Part shown: positions 36,293 to 43,846 of the stretch, in pieces | Layout: every line of letters begins with the position of its first letter | Position numbering within the stretch: position 1 is the stretch's first letter | Assembly: GCF_005938675.2 (NCBI RefSeq) | Contig: NZ_VCCH02000038.1 | Span: 1 to 64,000 of the forward strand | Reading direction: 5' to 3' | From: Mycobacterium sp. KBS0706 | Lineage (GTDB): Bacteria > Pseudomonadota > Alphaproteobacteria > DSM-16000 > Inquilinaceae | DNA: 64,000 bases | Program-made: the position numbers and the translations under genes | The notes under the pieces: model-generated | Seen by the model: the letters and a program-made list of their open reading frames with translations, nothing else | Databases searched by the model: none | Told to the model about the DNA's origin: nothing

Positions 36293-37348
36293 TCAGAACG
36301 TCACCACCGCTCGGCCGACCACGTCGTTGCCTCTGAGCAGGTCGAGATACTCGTTGATCTGCTCGAAGCCGATGGTCTTGATGGTGTGCTGGATCTTGCC
36401 TTCGGCGGCGAGCGCCATGACCTCGCTCAGGTCGGCGTTGTTGCCCCAGAAGGACCCGTGGAAGGTCTGCTCTCCCGACACGCGCGGGAACAGCGGGACG
36501 TCGATGCGATCGCCGACGAAGCCGACATCCGCGTAGTGGCCGCTGATCGCCAGCAGGGCAAACCCCAGCTGCACCATCTCCGGCGCGCCCACGCAATCGA
36601 TGATTGCGTCGAGCTTGTTCTGGCCGGTGGCCTTCTTCAGCTCCTTGCCGACATCGTCGGCAGACTTGCCCTTGACGCTGATGATGTGGTCGGCGCCGTA
36701 TTTCTTCGCGATCGCAAGCTTGTCGAGATTGCGGGCGAATGCGACGACGGTCGCGCCGGCGCCGAGCAGCTTGGCATATTGGACCGCATAGGCGCCGAGG
36801 CCGCCGACGCCGAACACGCCGACGACCCGGTCGGGCCCGAGCCCTCCGGCATTGCGGATCTTCTTAAGGCCGCGATAGGGCGTCAGCCCGGCATCGGTGA
36901 GCGGCGCGAGCTCCTCGAATTTCAGATGCTTCGCCACCTTGATCACATAGCGTGCCGGAACCGGGATGTATTCCGCGAACCCGCCATAGGGCCCGAAGCC
37001 GGGCCAGCGCACATTGGGGCAGATGTGGGTGTTGCCGACCTGGCAATGGCGGCAGACGCCGTCGCCCCATCCGGGCGCGACCACCACATGGTCGCCTTCC
37101 TCCAGGCCTGCTGCCTTTGGCACGACGCCGCCGATTTTCTCCAGCATGCCGGTGATCTCGTGACCCGGGATCACCGGCGGCGGGATGTCGCCATAGCCCT
37201 GGAAAAATCCATCGACCAGAAGAACATCGGATCGGCACATCCCGCAGGCCTTGACCTTGACCAGCACCTCGTCCGCCTGGATCTCCGGAACCGGGATGTC
37301 CTCCAGGACGAGCGGTTTGTGATACTCAAGTATGCGAGCCGCCTTCAT
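36293..37348 (-). CDS. Zinc-dependent NAD(P) alcohol dehydrogenase
   Basis: A 351-residue medium-chain dehydrogenase. Catalytic zinc ligands are in CGMCRSD (C38) and GHE (H63, E64). The structural-zinc loop is GVCRHCQVGNTHIC with three cysteines in the standard spacing. The Rossmann motif GVFGVGGLGAYAVQYAK (about 177-193) and the DCVG segment follow. It reduces aldehydes or ketones or oxidises alcohols; similarity is to NAD(P)-dependent ADHs often called AdhP or NAP-like. It follows the GlcG-like gene by 24 bp. Confidence 0.93.
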   Translation of the reverse strand: MKAARILEYHKPLVLEDIPVPEIQADEVLVKVKACGMCRSDVLLVDGFFQGYGDIPPPVIPGHEITGMLEKIGGVVPKAAGLEEGDHVVVAPGWGDGVCRHCQVGNTHICPNVRWPGFGPYGGFAEYIPVPARYVIKVAKHLKFEELAPLTDAGLTPYRGLKKIRNAGGLGPDRVVGVFGVGGLGAYAVQYAKLLGAGATVVAFARNLDKLAIAKKYGADHIISVKGKSADDVGKELKKATGQNKLDAIIDCVGAPEMVQLGFALLAISGHYADVGFVGDRIDVPLFPRVSGEQTFHGSFWGNNADLSEVMALAAEGKIQHTIKTIGFEQINEYLDLLRGNDVVGRAVVTF

Positions 37349-37372
37349 GTGCTTCTCCTTATTCTCGAGAGT

Positions 37373-37795
37373 TCAACCAGCGCTGACCGCGGCCGCGGCC
37401 GCCTCCGCGACGGCGATGTCCTGTTCGACCGTGCCGGCGCTCGCCCCGACCGCGCCGACGATGCTGCCGTCGATCCGGACCGGCAGGCCGCCGCCGAAGA
37501 TCACGACCCTGCCGCGATTGCTCTGCTCGATCCCGTAGAGCGGCGCGCCGGGCTGCGCCAATGCCGCCAGGTCGGACGTGCGCTTGTCGAAGATCCGCGC
37601 CGTCACCGCCTTGCCGATGGCGAGATCGATGCTGCCGATCAGGGCACCGTCCTGCCGGGTGAAGGCGATCAGCGCGCCGCCGGCATCGACCACTGCAATG
37701 TTGTAGGCGATGCCGATGCCGGCGGCCTTGGCCTCGCCGGCCTCGAGCATCCGCTTTGCATCCGAAAGCGTCAGGGTGCTGCTGGATCGCGGCAT
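37373..37795 (-). CDS. GlcG/HbpS-family haem-binding-like protein
   Basis: A 140-residue single-domain protein of the GlcG/HbpS family. It has LTLSDAKRMLEAGEAKAAGI (about 7-26), VAVVDAGG-type AVVDAGGALIAFTRQDGA, KAVTARIF and the C-terminal GGLPVRIDGSIVGAVGASAG (about 101-120). HbpS binds haem and senses redox state; GlcG sits in glycolate operons. The exact role is unknown for most members. I start at the ATG just before the domain; the frame is open 27 codons more but that part is non-conserved in character. First gene of the operon, facing the regulator. Confidence 0.85.
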   Translation of the reverse strand: MPRSSSTLTLSDAKRMLEAGEAKAAGIGIAYNIAVVDAGGALIAFTRQDGALIGSIDLAIGKAVTARIFDKRTSDLAALAQPGAPLYGIEQSNRGRVVIFGGGLPVRIDGSIVGAVGASAGTVEQDIAVAEAAAAAVSAG

Positions 37796-38124
37796 CGTAT
37801 TCGCGGCCTTGTCTTGATCCTGATTCCCGTCATTTCGAGGCAGGCATGCGCACCGCATGGCCGCGTTTGCAGCCACGTCTGCGAGATGCGAGAGTTTCCT
37901 TGATCGACCGGCGCCTGCCAGAGCTCGCAGGCCAGCCTTGTGGGCTAGGACAATTGACTAGCACCGGGGGCGGCTTTCGAGTGGTAAAAAACGGTAAAAG
38001 AATCGAGGTGGGGCGGGCCGCGGAATTGCTTTACCGCGAGTCCGGTTAGCGGTCGTAGGAAGGGAAGAAGCGATCCGGCGGTCCGGCCGCAATCGCGAAG
38101 CCCGCATTGGGGGCTGCAGGGATC
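37796..38124. promoter_or_regulatory. Divergent promoter region of the detoxification operon and its regulator
   Basis: 330 bp between the GlcG-like gene (minus) and the winged-helix regulator (plus). It holds a direct repeat GGTAAAA at 37983-37989 and 37993-37999 and an inverse TTTACC at 38030-38035. The rest looks unremarkable. Confidence 0.6.
37983..37999. promoter_or_regulatory. Tandem GGTAAAA direct repeat, candidate regulator site
   Basis: Two identical heptamers spaced 10 bp start to start, one helical turn. OmpR/PhoB-type winged helices bind tandem half-sites of about this period. It lies in the divergent promoter beside a gene for such a regulator. Confidence 0.5.
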
Positions 38125-40956
38125 ATGGGTTGGTCAGACAGCACTGACGGCAGGATTTTCTGCTTTGGCGAATGCCGTTTCATACCCGATCGCCAATTGC
38201 TGCTGCACCGTGGCGTTCCGATCCATGTCGGAGCCCGTGCGCTCGATCTGCTGCACGCCCTGGTGCGGAGGCCCGGCGATCTCGTCGGGAAGGACGAGCT
38301 CATCCGCTTCGCGTGGCCGAACATTTTCGTCCACGAGGCCAATCTGAAGGTCAATATCGCCGCCCTGCGGCGCGCTCTTCCGCGGGGTCAGCCCGATTTG
38401 AATTACATCGCGACGGTGCCTGGCCGCGGATACCGGTTCGTCGCCCCGGTGCGCGTCCTGGGCCCGCCCGTCGAGGCGGTTCTCCCGGATGCGGTGAGAG
38501 AACTGCCGGTCGTGCCGGTGCTGATCGGGCGCGACGAGATCACGGCGGAGATCGTCGACACGCTCGCGGAGACCAGGCTGCTGACGATCGTGGGGCCGGC
38601 GGGCGTCGGCAAGACCAGCATTGCGATTGCCACGGCGCGGCACGTCCGCGAGCGGTTGAAAGACGGCGTGTGCTTCGTCGACCTCGCCGCGATCGAGGAT
38701 CCGCATCTCGTCGCGCCGGCAATCGCCATTGCACTGGGGCTGGACAGCAATCTCGTCAATGTCCTCGCCGGGCTTGTCGAAACGCTGCGCGACCGGGACA
38801 TGTTGCTGGTGCTCGACAATTGCGAGCATGTGCTGAGCGTCACGGCGGCCGTTGCGGACCATCTGAATCATGCGCTGCCCAGGCTTCTGATCGTCGCGAC
38901 GAGCCGCGAGCCGCTGCGGTGCCGGCGGGAGTCCGCCTATCGCCTCGCACCGCTTCGCTGCCCGTCCGAGGGCAGCGAAGCGGACACCGCGGCGGCGATG
39001 AGCTTTCCGGCCGTGGAGCTCCTGGTACGACGCGCGGAGATCCATGGTTATCGGATGAACCAGACCGACCTGCCCGTGCTCGCCGCCATCAGCCGCCGCC
39101 TGGACGGCATCGCGCTTGCGATCGAGCTTGCGGCGCCAAGGCTGTCCGTCGATGGCCCCTCCGCACTGCTCAGCCTGCTGGAGCACAGCTTCGAACCACT
39201 GGCGTCGCAGGGGGACGCCGCGACGCCCCGCCATATGACGCTGATGGCGACGCTGGACTGGAGCTACAGGCTGCTTCCGCAGCACGAAGCCCGTCTGTTG
39301 CGTCATCTGTCAGTCTTCAGCGGCACATTCGTGCTGGAAGATGCGGTCGGCGTGTGTGGCCATCTCGCGGCGGCGGAGGATGTCGCGGCCTGGCTGGAAA
39401 GCCTTGCCGCCAGATCGCTGCTGGCTGTCAGCTACCATGCTGGACGCCGGCGCTACCGCCTCCTCGACAGCACGCGCAGCTTTGCCGGCGAACGCCTTCG
39501 AACCCATGAAGAGCACCAGACGGCCATGGCGGCCTATGCGCGCTACCTGCTGGTCCTCTTCGAGCAGGCCGAAGTCGAATGGAACTGGCGGACCAGGGAG
39601 GATTGGACAGCGCGCTACGGTCATTGGGGGATCGATCTGCGCCGGGCGATCGACTGGTCGTTCGGCGACGGAAGCGACGTGGAACTCGGGGTTCGGGTGA
39701 CCGCCGCAGCCATTCCCCTGTGGGGTGAGCTTTCCTCGATCTCCGAAATCCGGACGCGCGTCGGGAAAGCACTGGACGCCCTCGACAGCCTGCCCGGCCT
39801 CCGTCCGATGCTGAGAATGAAGCTGGTCGCAGCGCATGCCCAAAATGTGAACTTCTCCGGCAACCTCGGTCCGGAGGTGCAGACGGCCTGGCAGGAAGCC
39901 CTGCGGCTTGCCGAAGAACTCGGACAAGTCGAGTATCGGCTTCGAACGACGATCGGCTGGGTCGGCGCCAAGACATTCGCGGGCCGCCATCGCGAAGCGG
40001 TGTCGATGCTCGCCGGGCTCCGCAGTATCATCGCCGCTGAAAGCGAGCACTCCGCGGCACCGGATATTTCCCGGCTGGAACTGATCAACCGCTTTTATTG
40101 CGGCGAGATCAGGAGCGCTGTTGCGGGTTTGAGGCTCCTGGCTCGCGAACATGCGATGGTCGCCAACCGATCACGAACCTCGCGGTTTCAGCTCGATCGC
40201 TTCGTTGGGATCCGATCTTATCTCGGCCCCATGCTGTGGGTCATCGGCGAGCATCATCAAGCACTCAGCGTCGCGCAGGAAGGGGTCGCAGCAGCAGCCG
40301 CGATCGACCACAAAATTTCTCACATGCATTCATTGGGACTGGGAGCAATTTCAGTTTCGATCTGGTGCGGCTTTTTTGACTTGGCGCAGGATCAGGTGAG
40401 GATGCTTGCGGCACAAACCAGCTTTTGCCAGGTCGACACTTGGCCGCCATTCCTGCGCTTTTATCAAGCCACGATCGACGCCACTGACGGCGACAGTGAT
40501 GCAATCGACAGGATGCGGGAGGGAATCGACGAATTCAGGGCTCGCGATCTCAAAATTCATTTCCCGATTCATCTCGCGATGCTTGCGCAGGCAGCTTTAT
40601 CTCACGGCCGTATCGATGCCGCACGCGCCGCGGTTGAGGAGGCCCTGGACTATGCAGAGGATGGCGGTGAACGTTGGTGCACCGCCGAATTGCTTCGCCT
40701 CCATGGCATGCTGCGATGGCGCGAAGGAGACATGCCGAAGGCACAAGAGGTCCTTCGAGAGGCCGTGAGGGTCGCGCGCCAATATGGTGCGTTGAGCTTC
40801 GAGCTGCGCGCAGCGACCAGCCTGGCCGAACTCAGCCTGCAGACCGGCCGCCGGGACGGCGCGATGGCGCAGCTGGCTGCAGTCTACCAGCAGTTCAACA
40901 GCAGCTTTCAAAGCGCCGATGTGGTGGCGGCGCGCAGAGTTCTGGGGTCGCTTTGA
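38125..40956 (+). CDS. Winged-helix transcriptional regulator with NTPase and helical-repeat domains
   Basis: A 943-residue one-component regulator. Residues about 8-98 form an OmpR-type winged helix (ARALDLLHALVRRPGDLVGK, then NLKVNIAALRRAL and NYIATVPGRGYRFVAPV). A STAND/AAA-like NTPase follows: Walker A GPAGVGKTS (about 156-164), Walker B MLLVLDNCEHVL (about 226-237), and an ATSREPL sensor. From about 480 to the end the sequence is helical and TPR-like. Such proteins resemble the AfsR/MalT logic, with ligand sensing by the C-terminal part. The ATG has CAGGGA. Divergent from the aldehyde/alcohol dehydrogenase operon. The 3' half uses more A/T than neighbouring genes, hinting at transfer. 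Confidence 0.9.
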   Translation: MGWSDSTDGRIFCFGECRFIPDRQLLLHRGVPIHVGARALDLLHALVRRPGDLVGKDELIRFAWPNIFVHEANLKVNIAALRRALPRGQPDLNYIATVPGRGYRFVAPVRVLGPPVEAVLPDAVRELPVVPVLIGRDEITAEIVDTLAETRLLTIVGPAGVGKTSIAIATARHVRERLKDGVCFVDLAAIEDPHLVAPAIAIALGLDSNLVNVLAGLVETLRDRDMLLVLDNCEHVLSVTAAVADHLNHALPRLLIVATSREPLRCRRESAYRLAPLRCPSEGSEADTAAAMSFPAVELLVRRAEIHGYRMNQTDLPVLAAISRRLDGIALAIELAAPRLSVDGPSALLSLLEHSFEPLASQGDAATPRHMTLMATLDWSYRLLPQHEARLLRHLSVFSGTFVLEDAVGVCGHLAAAEDVAAWLESLAARSLLAVSYHAGRRRYRLLDSTRSFAGERLRTHEEHQTAMAAYARYLLVLFEQAEVEWNWRTREDWTARYGHWGIDLRRAIDWSFGDGSDVELGVRVTAAAIPLWGELSSISEIRTRVGKALDALDSLPGLRPMLRMKLVAAHAQNVNFSGNLGPEVQTAWQEALRLAEELGQVEYRLRTTIGWVGAKTFAGRHREAVSMLAGLRSIIAAESEHSAAPDISRLELINRFYCGEIRSAVAGLRLLAREHAMVANRSRTSRFQLDRFVGIRSYLGPMLWVIGEHHQALSVAQEGVAAAAAIDHKISHMHSLGLGAISVSIWCGFFDLAQDQVRMLAAQTSFCQVDTWPPFLRFYQATIDATDGDSDAIDRMREGIDEFRARDLKIHFPIHLAMLAQAALSHGRIDAARAAVEEALDYAEDGGERWCTAELLRLHGMLRWREGDMPKAQEVLREAVRVARQYGALSFELRAATSLAELSLQTGRRDGAMAQLAAVYQQFNSSFQSADVVAARRVLGSL

Positions 40957-41058
40957 ATGTCGGCGATCGAAGCGCGGCCAGTCCGGCCATCGCGGGCGAT
41001 TCGATCATGATAAGGCCGCGATCGGCGAGCGACCCATCACCCCGTCTCTGCGTCGGCA

Positions 41059-41988
41059 TCAGGACTGGCGGAGCAGCGCCTCGACCTCGTCGCGCTGCGG
41101 CATCGACGGCGCCGTGCCCGGCCGGGTCACCGAGAGGCCGGCGACGGCGCAGCCGAAGCGCACCGCCTCGGCCACCGGCCGGCCTTCGGCCAGAGCCAGG
41201 GCGAAGCCGCCGTTGAAGGCGTCGCCCGCCCCGGCGGTCTCGACCACCGGCCCGGCCGAGAAGGCCGGGACATGCACGGTCTCCGACCGGCTCTTCAGCA
41301 GTGCGCCCTTCTCCCCGAGGGTGACGATCACCGTGCCGACGCCCTTGTCCAGCAGCACCTCCGCCGCCCGCGCCGCCTGCTGGCCGCTGTCGACCGCGAA
41401 ATCGACCAGGCTCTCCGCCTCGGTCTCGTTCGGGGTGAGGTAGTCGACCAGGGGATAGAGATCGTCCGGCAGGCTCATGGCCGGCGCCGGGTTCAGGATC
41501 GTGGTCACGCCGTGCCGCCGCGCGATCTCCAGCCCGCGCCGCACCACCGGCAGCGGCAGCTCGAGCTGGGCGACGAAGACCTTCGCCGCGGCGATGGCGG
41601 GCGCCGCCGCCTCCAGCTCGGCCTCGGTCAGGGCCGCCGCGGCCCCCGGCTCGATGATGATCGCGTTCTCGCCGGTCTTGCCGTCGACGAAGATGAAGGC
41701 GGCACCGGTCGGCCGCTCCGGATCGGTCAGCACATGGGCCGCGTCGATGCCCTCTTCGGCATAGAGGCTCCGCGCCATCTGGCCGAACGGATCGGTGCCC
41801 AGCTTGGTGATGAAGGCGACGTCGGCGCCGGCCCGGGCGGCGGCGACCGACTGGTTCGAGCCCTTGCCGCCCGGGCCGAGCTTGAAGCCGTTGGACAGCA
41901 GGGTCTCGCCCATCACCGGCAACCGGGCGGCGCGGAAGGCGAGGTCGGCGACGAACACGCCCTGGACGGCGATCTTCGGCGAGGTCAT
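41059..41988 (-). CDS. rbsK: Ribokinase (PfkB family)
   Basis: A 309-residue PfkB-family sugar kinase. The N-terminal KLGPGGKGSNQSVAAARAGA (about 36-55) is the ribokinase signature and TAGAGDAFNGGFALALAEG (about 255-273) carries the catalytic aspartate. NPAPA (about 167) and TPNETEAESL are also typical. It phosphorylates ribose or a related sugar. It forms a two-gene operon behind the mutarotase-like gene, 10 bp apart, and converges on the large regulator. Confidence 0.92.
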   Translation of the reverse strand: MTSPKIAVQGVFVADLAFRAARLPVMGETLLSNGFKLGPGGKGSNQSVAAARAGADVAFITKLGTDPFGQMARSLYAEEGIDAAHVLTDPERPTGAAFIFVDGKTGENAIIIEPGAAAALTEAELEAAAPAIAAAKVFVAQLELPLPVVRRGLEIARRHGVTTILNPAPAMSLPDDLYPLVDYLTPNETEAESLVDFAVDSGQQAARAAEVLLDKGVGTVIVTLGEKGALLKSRSETVHVPAFSAGPVVETAGAGDAFNGGFALALAEGRPVAEAVRFGCAVAGLSVTRPGTAPSMPQRDEVEALLRQS

Positions 41989-41998
41989 GGGTCTGGTC

Positions 41999-42448
41999 CT
42001 ACTTCGGCGGGATCACGCCCATCTTCAGCAGGAAGCAGCCGTAGAACCGCCCCTCCCCGGCCCGGACCACGGCATAGGCCTTCTTGGCGTCCTCGTAGAA
42101 GGCGAAGCGCTCGACCGAGCCCATTGGCCAGGACCGGCCCTCGGCGCGGTCGATCTCGGCCTGAACCTCGCGCTGCACCTCCGGGATCTCGTCCGGCTGG
42201 CCCACCACCTCCATGCGCCGCGCCGGATGGTCGACGAAGCTGTCGAGCGGCATCAGCGACAGGATCGCCCGCACCGCCCGGGCGGCGCTGACGCCCGGCA
42301 GCTCGATCGGCGCCTTGACCATGGTGTGTTGCGCGACCGACCGGGACGGGAAGTTGGTGTCGCAGATCACCAGGTCGTCGCCATGCCCCATGCCGGCCAG
42401 CACGGCGAGCAGATCCGGGGTGATGATCGGATCGATGGTCTTGAGCAT
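41999..42448 (-). CDS. RbsD/FucU-family sugar mutarotase
   Basis: A 149-residue protein of the RbsD/FucU family, which interconverts sugar anomers before phosphorylation. The N-terminal LLAVLAGMGHGDDLVICDTNFP (about 13-34) holds the catalytic-site histidine and aspartate. The family end AVVRAGEGRFYGCFLLKMGV is more FucU-like than RbsD-like. Its product would feed the adjacent ribokinase-like enzyme. No transporter gene is adjacent. Confidence 0.88.
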   Translation of the reverse strand: MLKTIDPIITPDLLAVLAGMGHGDDLVICDTNFPSRSVAQHTMVKAPIELPGVSAARAVRAILSLMPLDSFVDHPARRMEVVGQPDEIPEVQREVQAEIDRAEGRSWPMGSVERFAFYEDAKKAYAVVRAGEGRFYGCFLLKMGVIPPK

Positions 42449-42586
42449 TTTCAGCAGCTTCCCTGGTCTTTTCGGGCGCCATGGCGCGTTGATTTGTCGT
42501 GCTTATCAGCACGCGGCATTCTGGATCACCGCCGCGACGCTTGGCAACATGGCCGAAGCATTGCGGCTCGTGTATATCGTGGCGCC

Positions 42587-43726
42587 ATGTCGCTCCTCAG
42601 CCGCTACATGTTCCGCCAGATCGCGGTCGCCACGATGCTGGCCACCGTGATTCTCGTCTTCGCGATCATGCTTACCACCTCGATGCGGCTGATCCAGATG
42701 ATCGTCGACGGCGGCGTCGGGGTCGGCCTGTTCCTCGAGCTGGTCTTCCTGTCGATGCCGGAGTTCCTGATCGCGGTGCTGCCGGTCGGCGTCGTGGCCG
42801 CCTGCCTGATCGTCTACAACCGGATGCTGTCGGACGGCGAGCTGCTGGTGATGCGCGGCGCCGGCATCGGACAGCTGCGCCTGGCCGTGCCCGGCCTGGT
42901 GATGGGGCTGATCATCACCGGCCTGAGCTACAGCATGACGCTGTATTTCTGGCCGGTGGCCAATCGCGAGTTCCGCGACCTGACAGCGATGGCCCAGTCC
43001 GACGTCTCGGCCGCCTTCCTGCAGACCGGCGAGTTCAACGCCATCGGCGACAGCAAGACGGTGTTCGTGCGCGACCGCAACCCGGTGACCGGGGACCTCA
43101 GCGGCATCCTGGTGCACAGCACCGACAACGAGGACCAGCCGATCACCATCATCGCCGACCGCGGCTATGTCGAGGACAGCGAGGACGGGCCGCGGATCGT
43201 GGCCCTGAAGGGCGTGATCCAGCAGCTCGACCGCAAGACCGGCAAGGTCGACCCGGTCGCCTTCGACAGCTACACCGTGCCGCTGAACACCCCCGGCGTC
43301 GAGGACCTGGCCCGCAGCTATCGCGCCCCGTCCGAACGGTTCCTGCCCGACCTGCTGCACCCCGATCCGAATTCCCCTCGCGACATGCGGAACTACGGCC
43401 GGCTGGTGATGGAAGGCCACAAGCGCATCACCGATCCGCTGCTGCCCTTCGCCTATGTCGTGCTCTGCCTCGGCGTCCTCTTGAGCGGCGACTACAACCG
43501 CCGCGGCCTGAGCCGCCGCATCCTGATCGCCGCCATCGGCGTCGTCGCGGTCCAGGCCACAACCATGAGCGTCGCCGGCGTGGCCCGCGACTCGCTGCAG
43601 CTGGTGCCGATCATGTATGTGATGCCGGTGCTGACCACGGTCGTCGGCTTCGCGATCCTGCTGGTCGCGCGGCGCCGGAAGGTGCCGACGGAGGCGCCGA
43701 CCAGCCCCAATCTCGCACCGGCCTGA
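42587..43726 (+). CDS. lptF: Lipopolysaccharide export permease, LptF (YjgP/YjgQ family)
   Basis: A 379-residue inner-membrane protein of the LptF/LptG family, part of the LptB2FG extractor that moves LPS to the periplasmic bridge. It has three N-terminal helices (about 10-35, 55-80, 98-122), a periplasmic beta-jellyroll region (about 125-265) and three C-terminal helices (from about 285). The opening LLSRYMFRQIAVATMLATVI and the loop NRMLSDGELLVMRGAGIG (about 83-100) are typical. LptG, usually next to LptF, is not in this window. No strong ribosome site is seen at the ATG. Confidence 0.9.
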   Translation: MSLLSRYMFRQIAVATMLATVILVFAIMLTTSMRLIQMIVDGGVGVGLFLELVFLSMPEFLIAVLPVGVVAACLIVYNRMLSDGELLVMRGAGIGQLRLAVPGLVMGLIITGLSYSMTLYFWPVANREFRDLTAMAQSDVSAAFLQTGEFNAIGDSKTVFVRDRNPVTGDLSGILVHSTDNEDQPITIIADRGYVEDSEDGPRIVALKGVIQQLDRKTGKVDPVAFDSYTVPLNTPGVEDLARSYRAPSERFLPDLLHPDPNSPRDMRNYGRLVMEGHKRITDPLLPFAYVVLCLGVLLSGDYNRRGLSRRILIAAIGVVAVQATTMSVAGVARDSLQLVPIMYVMPVLTTVVGFAILLVARRRKVPTEAPTSPNLAPA

Positions 43727-43846
43727 GGCATCCGGGCCGTCACAGGCCTGGAGGCGGCATCGCTGCTGAGCCACAACCTGTTGTGGTCAAACGGCCGATC
43801 GCAAACGGCATTTGGTTCGGGCCCCGGCGACAGCTATAAGCGCTCC

